DNA of 64,000 bases from Rheinheimera sp. A13L. Lineage in GTDB: Bacteria > Pseudomonadota > Gammaproteobacteria > Enterobacterales > Alteromonadaceae. Below the pieces are notes generated by a model. The model searched no databases, was not told the origin of the DNA, and worked only from the letters and a program-made list of their open reading frames with translations. A program made the translations under genes and the position numbers. This document shows, piece by piece, positions 18,541 to 26,535 of this stretch (position 1 is the stretch's first letter; every line of letters begins with the position of its first letter). Location of the stretch: contig NZ_AFHI01000007.1 in NCBI RefSeq assembly GCF_000217935.1, forward strand, positions 1-64,000. Reading direction: 5' to 3'.

Positions 18541-18597
18541 ACTTTTGCCCCAGATTTCCCCAGACTGTAAGCCGAACATCTACTTTGAGTAAGACGA

Positions 18598-19041
18598 ATG
18601 CAAAAAATTTTAGTGCTGTTATTTTCGCTGCTGTTATTAGCTTGCTCTGAAGAAGCACCCAAAGTGAATGCGGACTTAGGTTCCCCTGAATTCGCTGCTG
18701 GCGAATTTTTTCATTCTTTATACACCACCAAAGATTTAGAGAGAGCCAAAGCACTAAGCACTAAATCCTATGCCCGTATTTTGGATGCATATGGCAATAC
18801 CCGAGGCGTAGTGCGAACTTTGTATAACATGAGTTTTGATGAAGTAAATATCAGCATTGACCGTACCGGCAAAAATCTGCGGGAGCAATACGGCAATACA
18901 GCTGAAATTACCATGTTGTTTGAAGGCAAAAGCAATGGTAATAAGAAGATAGAACTGCGTGTGGTCAAAATGGTCAAAGAAGACGGCCAGTGGCTGGTGG
19001 AAGGGGTTAAATCGGATCCTTACTCCAGAACCGCAGTGTAG
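18598..19041 (+). CDS. Small predicted lipoprotein, NTF2-like
   Basis: This 147-residue protein has a lipoprotein signal (MQKILVLLFSLLLLACS, Cys16 as the lipidated residue). The mature part reads as one alpha+beta domain: FAAGEFFHSLYTTKDLERAK then alternating strands ending VVKMVKEDGQWLVEGVKSDP. That layout is typical of NTF2-like/DUF4878-type lipoproteins. The residue after Cys is Ser, so outer-membrane sorting is expected. It lies between two terminators and is probably expressed alone. I do not recognise a specific function. Confidence 0.75.
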   Translation: MQKILVLLFSLLLLACSEEAPKVNADLGSPEFAAGEFFHSLYTTKDLERAKALSTKSYARILDAYGNTRGVVRTLYNMSFDEVNISIDRTGKNLREQYGNTAEITMLFEGKSNGNKKIELRVVKMVKEDGQWLVEGVKSDPYSRTAV

Positions 19042-19072
19042 TAAGGTCTCGACATAGGATCGAATAAAAGAC

Positions 19073-19100
19073 GGGCGGGCACAAAACCCGCCCTTTGTTT
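19073..19100. terminator. Bidirectional terminator
   Basis: The stem gggcggg (19073-19079)/cccgccc (19087-19093) is followed by TTTGTTTTT on the plus strand and by GTCTTTT on the minus strand. It lies between convergent genes. Confidence 0.8.
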
Positions 19101-19108
19101 TTATCAGC

Positions 19109-19840
19109 TTAACGTTTAAAAAACTGCTGTATAACCTGTTGGCATTCAGGACCTTTGAGTAAACGACTAAAATCAGCCAATTCCAGTTCTATCGCCTGCT
19201 TCACTGCACTGCCGCTTTTCATCAGTTTTTTACTGCTTTGTACTGCATCTGCAGGTAAAGCAGACAGCTTTTTCGCTTTGTTAAGCGCAAACTCCAACAG
19301 ATTTTCTTTGTCGACCAGCTGATTAACCAGACCCAAACGGTACGCTTCGTTGCCATCTATAGCTTCCGACAGCAATAACATACTGCTGGCTCGCTGATGC
19401 CCAATCAGTAAAGGTAATAACAGACTGGAACCTGCTTCCGGGCATAACCCCAACTGAGTAAAAGGCAGTTGGAAACGGCAATCGGACGTGCTGTAGACCA
19501 AATCACAATGCAGCAGCACTGTAGTTCCTATACCAATAGCCAGGCCTGCCACAGCAGCCACTACAGGCTTAGGAAACTTTGCCATTTCATACAAAAACAT
19601 CACTGTAGGATGAGCGTCGTTGAGCTCACCACTTTGTAGAAAGTCGGCTAAATCATTGCCTGAAGAAAAGCACTCTGCTGAGCCTTGCAGCAACACGACC
19701 TTGATTTCATCATTTTGTGCTGCCTGCTGTAACTGCTGCACTAATTGCTGATACATCAGCTTGTTGAGCGCATTTTTTTTATCCGGTCTGTTCAGGCTAA
19801 GAGTTAAAACGCCCTGATCCAGTGCTACATCAATACTCAT
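19109..19840 (-). CDS. Enoyl-CoA hydratase/isomerase family protein
   Basis: This 243-residue crotonase-fold protein has the N-terminal LSLNRPDKKNALN signature, an oxyanion-hole segment CFSSGNDLADF, the second oxyanion segment AGLAIGIGTT, and an acidic residue in LGLCPEAGSS at the catalytic Glu position. The full crotonase core is present but the C-terminus is short. It could be a hydratase or a delta3-delta2-enoyl-CoA isomerase, and sequence alone does not decide. It lies 21 bases after the gamma-glutamyltransferase gene on the same strand, so the two may be co-transcribed although functionally unrelated. Confidence 0.88.
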   Translation of the reverse strand: MSIDVALDQGVLTLSLNRPDKKNALNKLMYQQLVQQLQQAAQNDEIKVVLLQGSAECFSSGNDLADFLQSGELNDAHPTVMFLYEMAKFPKPVVAAVAGLAIGIGTTVLLHCDLVYSTSDCRFQLPFTQLGLCPEAGSSLLLPLLIGHQRASSMLLLSEAIDGNEAYRLGLVNQLVDKENLLEFALNKAKKLSALPADAVQSSKKLMKSGSAVKQAIELELADFSRLLKGPECQQVIQQFFKR

Positions 19841-19861
19841 TTTTGTTCTGATCCTTTTAGG

Positions 19862-21724
19862 CTACTGGCCAGCTGCTATGCCTTCACGGCGTGGGTCGGC
19901 AGCACCTTCCAAATGGGTGTTTTTAATCTCAATGGCATGAATGCCGCTGTTTAAGTCGGCTAATTTAGGTTGGTATCCAAGTACCAGCAAGGCAGGAACC
20001 AACTGGCTTAAATTGGTATTTTGCTCCAGCACTAAGCCGTCATTTCTGTGAGTAAAACGCGGTAAATTGGCGGCTTGTTGGGCATCCAACTTCCAATCCA
20101 GTACAGCTACTAAATTATGGGCCACGTAATTGATAATACGGCTGCCCCCAGGTGAGCCTGTGATATAAATCAGTTTGCCTTTCTGGTCAAACACCATCAC
20201 AGGAGCCATCGAAGAACGTGGTCTTTTGTTGGCTTCCACTCTGTTCGCCACCCAATAGCCATCTACTTTGGCCTGCAGCGAAAAGTCGGTCAGCTGATTG
20301 TTCAGCAGATAGCCATTGACCAATAAACCAGAACCAAAGGCGTTTTCAATACTACTGGTCATACTGACCGCGTTGCCTTTGCTATCGACTACAGATAAAT
20401 GGCTGGTATTGGCAAACTCAATAGCGCTGCCTGACGCCAGAGGTTCTACACCTTCAGGTTCGCCGGCCACAGCAGGCCCGCCTTCTGGCGCAGTCAATAA
20501 GCCTGAGCGTTGTTTTAAATAATCAGCAGCCAATAAACCTTGCACCGGAACCTTCACAAAATCCGGATCGGCAGCAAAACGTTCACGGTCGGCAAAAGCC
20601 AGTTTGCCAGCCTGACTGATCAAGTGAATAGCTTCCACTGAGTTGGGTTTGAATCTTGCCATGGGCTGATGCGCCAGCATGCCCATCATTTGCAATACAG
20701 CCAAACCACCAGAACTGGGCGGTGCCATGCTGCAAATTTTAAACTGCCGGTAAGGGATGCAGATAGGCTCACGCTGTTTAGTCTGGTAAGAACTTAAATC
20801 TTTCAGGCTAATATTGCCTGCATTAACAGGAGCTTGCTGCACTGCAGCCACCAAAGCTTTGGCATTGTCCCCCTGATAAAACGCCTTGCTGCCCTCTTTG
20901 GCGATGCGCTTCAGTAAAGCCGCATAATCCGGATTTTTCCGGACAAAGCCTGCCTGCAGCCACTGGTCATCGGTTGTAAAATAAGTCGCAGTGTCAGGAA
21001 ACTTAGTTAAACCCGGATTCCAGTTGGCTTTTAACAAACCAGCTAAACGGGGCGATACCACAAACCCCTGCTCTGCAGTTTGAATAGCGGGCGCAAAAAG
21101 CTCAGCCCATGGCAATACACCATGCTGCTGATGAGCCTGCTCCAGCGCTTTAATCACACCAGGAACCCCAACAGACTTGCCGCCAACAAAAGCATCACGC
21201 CAGCGCATCAACTGGCCTTGTTCAACAAACAAATCTGGCCCGGCTGAAGATGGTGCAGTTTCACGACCATCAATAGAAGTTAATTTGGCCTGCTGCTTGT
21301 TCCAGTGCAGCAAAAATAAACCACCACCAATACCTGAGCTTTGAGGCTCCACCAGCCCCAACATCAGTTGCATAGCAATAGCTGCATCCACTGCACTGCC
21401 ACCTTTGGCAAGAATGTGCTCGCCCGCTTTGACCGCCAGTGGATTCGCGGCAGAAGCCATATAATGTTTGGCTGTGATCAGTTGTTTTTGTTCTATAGCC
21501 GTGGTGGCTTCAGGATCTGTTGTTGTAGCAAATAAAGCAGAACTGCTGAACAGCAATGCCGCTGTCAGGACCCGAAAATTAAACTTCAAGCCTAAGTAAT
21601 TGATGTTGCAGCGCGGCGACCAGTGAGAGAGACCCCATGAACATAGCTTTCTTATGTGATTGGGGCGAGTGAGCGCAGTCAACAAAGCTGAGACTTCAAG
21701 TACGACGGGTTTAGTTGTTATCAT
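19862..21724 (-). CDS. ggt: Gamma-glutamyltransferase proenzyme
   Basis: This periplasmic N-terminal-nucleophile enzyme cleaves the gamma-glutamyl bond of glutathione and related peptides, after self-cleavage into two subunits. The nucleophile is Thr440 in NTSHLSVVD (numbered from 21724). PQSSGIGGG, CSMAPPSSGG and GSPGGSRIINYV are also present. The hydrophobic signal sequence (LKFNFRVLTAALLFSSSALFA) starts only at residue 46. Residues 6-45 are encoded by repeat copy C, which is in frame. The ATG at 21724 has a strong AGGTAGGA ribosome site. A TTG at 21589 would start at the signal peptide but has poor spacing. The usable start is therefore unclear. Confidence 0.9.
   Translation of the reverse strand: MITTKPVVLEVSALLTALTRPNHIRKLCSWGLSHWSPRCNINYLGLKFNFRVLTAALLFSSSALFATTTDPEATTAIEQKQLITAKHYMASAANPLAVKAGEHILAKGGSAVDAAIAMQLMLGLVEPQSSGIGGGLFLLHWNKQQAKLTSIDGRETAPSSAGPDLFVEQGQLMRWRDAFVGGKSVGVPGVIKALEQAHQQHGVLPWAELFAPAIQTAEQGFVVSPRLAGLLKANWNPGLTKFPDTATYFTTDDQWLQAGFVRKNPDYAALLKRIAKEGSKAFYQGDNAKALVAAVQQAPVNAGNISLKDLSSYQTKQREPICIPYRQFKICSMAPPSSGGLAVLQMMGMLAHQPMARFKPNSVEAIHLISQAGKLAFADRERFAADPDFVKVPVQGLLAADYLKQRSGLLTAPEGGPAVAGEPEGVEPLASGSAIEFANTSHLSVVDSKGNAVSMTSSIENAFGSGLLVNGYLLNNQLTDFSLQAKVDGYWVANRVEANKRPRSSMAPVMVFDQKGKLIYITGSPGGSRIINYVAHNLVAVLDWKLDAQQAANLPRFTHRNDGLVLEQNTNLSQLVPALLVLGYQPKLADLNSGIHAIEIKNTHLEGAADPRREGIAAGQ
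21589..21713 (+). repeat. Dispersed palindromic element, copy C, inside the 5' end of ggt
   Basis: It matches the family as AAGTAATTGATGTTGCAGCG, then GAGACCCCATGAACATAG, GATTGGGGCGAGTGAGCGCA, GTCAACAAAGCTG, ACTTCAAGTACGA and GGGTTTA. Its left terminus is degenerate. Read on the minus strand it is open in the ggt frame. Confidence 0.82.
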
Positions 21725-21860
21725 TATTTTTCCTACCTCTTACAGACCTTCACCTTACCTAGTCGGGCCAGTTGGATCAATGACTGATCTCAGTTTTCAC
21801 GTTAAAAGCCTTGACCTGAAGCGACGAATGCTTTTGCATAGCAGCATTTCTATACTGTGA

Positions 21861-22466
21861 ATGATGATGTTGATGAATTTTCGCGCCTTTTCTTCTTTTC
21901 ACTACGCTCTGCTGGTTTTTGCAGCCTCGCTGGTACTGCTGCATCTGCTGCCGGAGGCTGCCCGTTCAGTACTGGAATACCACAGAGCTCAGCCACAGCA
22001 AGTATGGCGCTCTTTCACCGGTCATTTACTGCACAGCAATCACTGGCATTTAGTGATGAATCTGGGCGCTTTGTTGCTGATGCTGATGTTGCATCAGCTG
22101 CATTACCAACTGAAATCTTTTGTGTTGTTGCTGCTGTCAGGTTGTCTGGGGATCAGCCTGCTTCTGTATCTGTTCAGCCCACAAATCCAGATTTATGTCG
22201 GTTTATCCGGCTGGTTGCACTGTTTTATTACCGTCGGTGCTTTGCTCGATATTCGACATAAAGTCCAGTCCGGCTGGCTTATTCTGCTGGGTGTGATAGC
22301 CAAAGTCACCTATGAGCAGTGGCAAGGACCAGACATGGAGCTGGCCGCCTTAATAGACGCCAATGTGGCCATAGACGCTCATTTGTATGGGGTGATTTGT
22401 GGTCTGCTGCTGGGGCTGCTGTATCTTGTCAGCACAAAGCCTGCAAAAAGTCAGGTTCAGCAGTAA
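21861..22466 (+). CDS. rrtA: Rhombosortase, rhomboid-family intramembrane protease
   Basis: This 201-residue multi-pass membrane protein carries the rhomboid core: HSNHWHLVMNLGAL (Asn67 region), the catalytic Ser116 in YVGLSGWLH and His174 in DAHLYG. The short length and these motifs fit the rhombosortase group, which processes proteins with a GlyGly-CTERM sorting tail. I saw no GlyGly-CTERM tail on any protein in this window, so substrates lie elsewhere. The start is uncertain among clustered ATGs (21861, 21864, 21867, 21873). The 3' end overlaps the convergent pseudouridine synthase gene by 38 bases. Confidence 0.82.
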   Translation: MMMLMNFRAFSSFHYALLVFAASLVLLHLLPEAARSVLEYHRAQPQQVWRSFTGHLLHSNHWHLVMNLGALLLMLMLHQLHYQLKSFVLLLLSGCLGISLLLYLFSPQIQIYVGLSGWLHCFITVGALLDIRHKVQSGWLILLGVIAKVTYEQWQGPDMELAALIDANVAIDAHLYGVICGLLLGLLYLVSTKPAKSQVQQ

Positions 22467-23115
22467 AGCTCATCAAGAGCCCGCTTTGTGGGTGAGTAAA
22501 TTCCAGTACAGTTGCATGCAATAGTAAACGGCTGCTTTGCTGTTGCTGCGCTTGGCTTGCATAAAATGGATCACCTAAAATGGCATGCCCTATGCTTTGC
22601 ATATGCAGCCGTAATTGATGAGAGCGCCCTGTGACAGGCTCTAATTGCACTAAAGAGGCTTGCTGCTGTGGTAACAAGCTCAGCACTTTGTAGTGCGTTA
22701 CAGAGGCTTTACCCTCTGCGCTGATTTTATACAAAGGCCTGTTGTCAGCGTCAGCCGCTATAGCTTTATCCACTGTACCTTCTGAAGGCTCTGGTACACC
22801 GGTCACCACAGCCTGATAAATCTTTTTTGTACCCCTGCTTTGAAACTCTTTGCTGATCGTCGTCAGCGCTTTTTTCGTCAGAGGTAACACCAATAAACCC
22901 GAAGTGTCATAATCCAATCGATGTACCACGGATGCAGAGGGGAATTCCAGTTGCACGCGGCTTATCAGGCAATCCTGATTTTGTGGATGCCGCCCCGGCA
23001 CTGTTAATAAATGCGCAGGCTTATTCACCACCAGCAGATGTTCATCCTGATAGACTAACAGCCATTTTTCTGTGGTCGCGGGTAAAATTGCCAAATCATT
23101 TAACGTCATTGTCAT
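22429..23115 (-). CDS. RluA-family pseudouridine synthase
   Basis: This 228-residue RNA pseudouridine synthase has catalytic Asp in VVHRLDYDTSGLL, the DEHLLVVNKPAHLL motif II and VTGRSHQLRLHM. It lacks the S4 RNA-binding domain of RluC/RluD and so is of the short RluA type. It is a diverged paralogue of the next gene, from which it is transcribed head to head. It probably modifies rRNA or tRNA; the site cannot be assigned because the neighbour fits RluA better. Confidence 0.88.
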   Translation of the reverse strand: MTMTLNDLAILPATTEKWLLVYQDEHLLVVNKPAHLLTVPGRHPQNQDCLISRVQLEFPSASVVHRLDYDTSGLLVLPLTKKALTTISKEFQSRGTKKIYQAVVTGVPEPSEGTVDKAIAADADNRPLYKISAEGKASVTHYKVLSLLPQQQASLVQLEPVTGRSHQLRLHMQSIGHAILGDPFYASQAQQQQSSRLLLHATVLEFTHPQSGLLMSFTAEPDFLQALC

Positions 23116-23218
23116 TTTAAATAACTAGATACAAAGTTGGCGCTAGTATGCCAGAATTGACGTCATAACTGCAGTAGCTATATCTGTACTAACCATCTGT
23201 ATTAATAAGAGTGAGTGG

Positions 23219-23878
23219 ATGCAAAGGCCTTTTGTGTATAACCCACCAGCCGAACCCTGGCTGGATATTTTGTATCTGGATAAAGACATTCTGGTCGTGA
23301 ATAAACCCAGTGGCTTATTAACCAATCCTGGCCGTGCTGAAGAGATGCAGGACTGCTTATTAAGCCGGGTGCAGCAGCAATTCCCACTCGCTCAATTAGT
23401 GCATCGCCTTGATATGAGCACTTCAGGTTTAGTGGTGTTTGCGCTGCGTCGTAAAGCGGAAGCAGCACTGAAACAACAGTTTGCCTCACGTTCAGTGAAA
23501 AAAATTTACCGCGCCAGAGTCTGGGGTGAAATTGCCGAACAAGGCATGGTGAATGCCCCGCTGATCGCAGATGCAGCCAAACCTCCTCTGCAAAAAATCT
23601 GTGAAAAAACCGGCAAAGCCGCTCTGACGCATTTTCAACGTTTAAGTTTTGATGGCCAAAGCAGTTTAGTGGAACTTCGTCCAGTGACGGGACGTTCGCA
23701 TCAATTACGGGTGCATATGCAAAGCCTGGGACATCCCATTTTAGGCGATGCTTTTTATGCTCATGATGAAGCTTATGCCGCAGCACCACGATTGTTATTA
23801 CAGGCTTTATGTTTAGAAGTGTACCAGCCGTATTCTTCGCAGCTGTTACGTTTTGAGTTGGAACCAGATTTTGAGTAG
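23219..23878 (+). CDS. rluA: Dual-specificity RNA pseudouridine synthase RluA
   Basis: This 219-residue pseudouridine synthase resembles E. coli RluA throughout: EPWLDILYLDKDILVVNKPS, HRLDMSTSGLVV with the catalytic Asp, KKIYRARVWGE, VTGRSHQLRVHM and ILGDAFYA. RluA modifies 23S rRNA U746 and tRNA U32 in E. coli. The start ATG follows GAGTGG. The stop TAG overlaps the beginning of a TCAGAGC/GCTCTGA hairpin. Confidence 0.88.
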   Translation: MQRPFVYNPPAEPWLDILYLDKDILVVNKPSGLLTNPGRAEEMQDCLLSRVQQQFPLAQLVHRLDMSTSGLVVFALRRKAEAALKQQFASRSVKKIYRARVWGEIAEQGMVNAPLIADAAKPPLQKICEKTGKAALTHFQRLSFDGQSSLVELRPVTGRSHQLRVHMQSLGHPILGDAFYAHDEAYAAAPRLLLQALCLEVYQPYSSQLLRFELEPDFE

Positions 23879-23901
23879 GGTCAGAGCAAAAGCTCTGACC
23901 C
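23878..23901. repeat. REP-like hairpin between convergent rluA and S9 peptidase
   Basis: Perfect 10-bp arms gggtcagagc (23878-23887) and gctctgaccc (23892-23901) flank an AAAA loop. There is no T run. It shares its core with the hairpin at 12869-12895. Confidence 0.6.
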
Positions 23902-23909
23902 TGATCCTG

Positions 23910-26363
23910 TTAAAGCTCTTGTTCAAATAAGCGGAAGATACGTTTGTATTCATCCAGCCAGCTGCTTGGCTGACGGAAACCATGAGGTTCTACCGGATAA
24001 ATCGCAGTCTCAAAGTTGGCATTTTCATGCTCAATCAAACGTTGCACTAAACGCACCACATCCTGGAAAAACACGTTGTCATCCACCATAGGCGCATTAA
24101 TCAACAGCTTGCCTTTTAATCCTTCAGTGAAGTAAATCGGCGAACTACGACGATAAGCTATTGGGTCTACATCAGGGGTATTCAGAATGTTTGAGGTATA
24201 GCCATGGTTGTAATAGGCCCAGTCACTGACAGGACGTAAAGCCGCACCTGCTTTAAACAGATCAGGTTCAGTGAACAAGGCCATAAAGGTCATAAAGCCA
24301 CCGTAAGAGCCACCATAAGTACCTACACGTTGTGGGTCAACATGAGCATTCGCCACCAGGTACTTCACACCATCAACTAAATCCTGAGTTTCAGGGGTAC
24401 CCATCTGGCGGTAAATAGCTGTACGCCAGTCACGGCCATAACCTTTTGATGCACGGTAATCCATATCCAATACGACATAACCTTGCTGGATCAACAGATT
24501 GTGGAACAGGTATTCACGGAAATAACCAGACCAGCCCAAGTCACTGTTTTGCAGATAACCGGCACCATGGTTAAAAATTACAGCGCGGCGTTTTTCACCC
24601 TGCTGATAATCTTTTGGCAAATAAAGCTTAGAAAACACAGGCTGTTTACCATGGCTGGATGGCACAGCAACTACTTGTGGTGCAGCAAGGTTTAACGCCA
24701 TCAGCTCTGCTGACACTGTATGAGTTAAACGGCTGACTTTGGCTTTAGGTTTGTTGTCCATCAGATATAACTCTGGTGGCGTTACAGTGTTGGACCAGGT
24801 CAGCAGCAGCTTGTTTTCATCCGGTGATAACTGATAGTCAGCCGAGCCTTTGAGCGCTGTCATTTGCTCCAGCTGGCCTGAAGCTAAATTGACACGATAC
24901 ACTTCGTAAATGCCAGGATGGCTGATATTGCCTTTGAAATACAGGTACTGATCGTTTTTAGTTAAACGCGGATTACTGACTTCAAAAGTACCGGCTGTCA
25001 GTTTTTTTGCAGTGCCATTGACGGGTTTAACATACAGATGGGCATAACCTGATTCTTCTGACAGGTAATACAAAGACTCTTTTTGGCTTAACCAGCCAAA
25101 GTCATTAAAGCTGTAGTTAATCCAGGCATCATCATGCAATCTGTGCTGATTCACCAGACGCTTCTTCGCAAAATCTACTGTCGCCAGCCAGCGGTCTTTG
25201 TTATCCCAGGCTTTGAGCATCACTGCCACTTGTGAACCTGAGCTGTGCCATTGAATAGCAGATTGATTCCAGCTCCAGTCATTGATCAGTTCAATAGCTC
25301 GAGGCGCTTTTTTCGACTGATAAGTTTTGCCCTGTGCTTTGGCATTTTCTGCTTTCACAGCCGCCAGCACATCTTCATCAAAACCAGGTAAGTCGTTGTA
25401 TTTCAGCTCTGTTGCCTGCTGAGTTTTCACATCAACCAGAAACAACTGGTGCGATTGAGGTTTTTGATCCGCCACACGACGACGTACTTCTTCAGCTGCT
25501 ATATCACCAGAAGCTGTGATGTAGTTGGGCATAATGTCAGTTTTATCACGCCATTCGCCTTTATCCGCTAACGCGACCAGCAACATATCGCCTTTTGGAG
25601 AGAGGCTGGCCGATGCAATGCGCTTGTCTTTATTCAGATAAACAGCCTGAATCGCCAGCGCATGGTTTTGCGCCGCCAGTAACTGCCGCTGTTCAAACTG
25701 TTCTGCTTTGTTTTTATGCGTCAAAGCAACAAAGTCGATGAGTTTGTGCTGTTCTTGCGCCAGATAGGAAGTTTCTACTTTAGGGGCCGCTGGTTTATCC
25801 GCATTTTTCAGGCTAACCAGTTCAGTGACAGCACCGCTGTTTAAATCCAGCACCTGATAAGTCCAGCCAGCACGGAATACCAAACGGCCATCCGCTAAAA
25901 ACTGCACTTCGTCATAACGGGTTGAGCTTCGTGTCACTTGCGTTAACTTGCCCTGATGTTTAACAAACACATTGCCTTCAAACAAATAAGCCAGCGATTT
26001 GCCATCCTGACTGTACACAGTGCGCGCCGATCCCATTAAATGCCAGTCGGCCATAGGCACTGCTGTTGCCAAAGCGCCCTGCTCCGCTTTTAAGCTATAC
26101 CAGTCCCGAATTTCTGAGCCCTGACGTTTTTGCTGAAAATACAACTGACTGTTGTTATCTGCCCAATAAGCCCCTTCAGCCGGACGACCTAACCAGTCCG
26201 GATGCGCCATAATTTGTTCCATAGTGAAAGGCGCATGGGCTGCATTTTCCGGCGCTTTTACACTGACAGGACTGAGCTGATAGGTTTGAGGTTCTGCAGC
26301 AACCGCAGAACCGATAAAACTTGCCGCGACAAAAGCCGCTACTAACCATGGTTTTGTTTTCAT
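23910..26363 (-). CDS. Exported S9 family peptidase (DPP IV-like)
   Basis: This 817-residue exported serine peptidase has a signal peptide (MKTKPWLVAAFVAASFIGSAVAA), a long beta-propeller half (about 50-560) and a C-terminal hydrolase domain. The triad is Ser686 in GGSYGGFM, Asp761 or Asp762 in MVDDNVFF and His794 in EPHGFRQP. The domain order is that of dipeptidyl-peptidase IV-like enzymes, probably acting on peptides in the periplasm. It appears monocistronic. It is one of three S9 enzymes in the window and is not close in sequence to the other two. Confidence 0.92.
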   Translation of the reverse strand: MKTKPWLVAAFVAASFIGSAVAAEPQTYQLSPVSVKAPENAAHAPFTMEQIMAHPDWLGRPAEGAYWADNNSQLYFQQKRQGSEIRDWYSLKAEQGALATAVPMADWHLMGSARTVYSQDGKSLAYLFEGNVFVKHQGKLTQVTRSSTRYDEVQFLADGRLVFRAGWTYQVLDLNSGAVTELVSLKNADKPAAPKVETSYLAQEQHKLIDFVALTHKNKAEQFEQRQLLAAQNHALAIQAVYLNKDKRIASASLSPKGDMLLVALADKGEWRDKTDIMPNYITASGDIAAEEVRRRVADQKPQSHQLFLVDVKTQQATELKYNDLPGFDEDVLAAVKAENAKAQGKTYQSKKAPRAIELINDWSWNQSAIQWHSSGSQVAVMLKAWDNKDRWLATVDFAKKRLVNQHRLHDDAWINYSFNDFGWLSQKESLYYLSEESGYAHLYVKPVNGTAKKLTAGTFEVSNPRLTKNDQYLYFKGNISHPGIYEVYRVNLASGQLEQMTALKGSADYQLSPDENKLLLTWSNTVTPPELYLMDNKPKAKVSRLTHTVSAELMALNLAAPQVVAVPSSHGKQPVFSKLYLPKDYQQGEKRRAVIFNHGAGYLQNSDLGWSGYFREYLFHNLLIQQGYVVLDMDYRASKGYGRDWRTAIYRQMGTPETQDLVDGVKYLVANAHVDPQRVGTYGGSYGGFMTFMALFTEPDLFKAGAALRPVSDWAYYNHGYTSNILNTPDVDPIAYRRSSPIYFTEGLKGKLLINAPMVDDNVFFQDVVRLVQRLIEHENANFETAIYPVEPHGFRQPSSWLDEYKRIFRLFEQEL

Positions 26364-26485
26364 TGATATTCTTTTTTAGTGGTGGTTGTAAGCTCTTTAT
26401 ACAAAGAAATAAGCCAAAGACCAAGAGTTGTGTGAATAGCATAGGTTTAATGGCTGGTGGCAGGCGATAAATGGAAAAGCATCAG

Positions 26486-26517
26486 AGAAAAACAGCCTGC
26501 GAAATGACTTCGCAGGC
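26486..26517 (-). terminator. Terminator after the EF-hand membrane protein gene
   Basis: Perfect 9-bp arms (gcctgcgaa 26495-26503, ttcgcaggc 26509-26517) are followed on the minus strand by TGTTTTTC. Confidence 0.82.
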
Positions 26518-26535
26518 CAGATACAACAAACAATC

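Noticed and set aside
21857-22261. 134-residue plus-strand frame over the rhombosortase gene
   Set aside because: It overlaps a well-supported rhomboid frame and has no recognisable domain.
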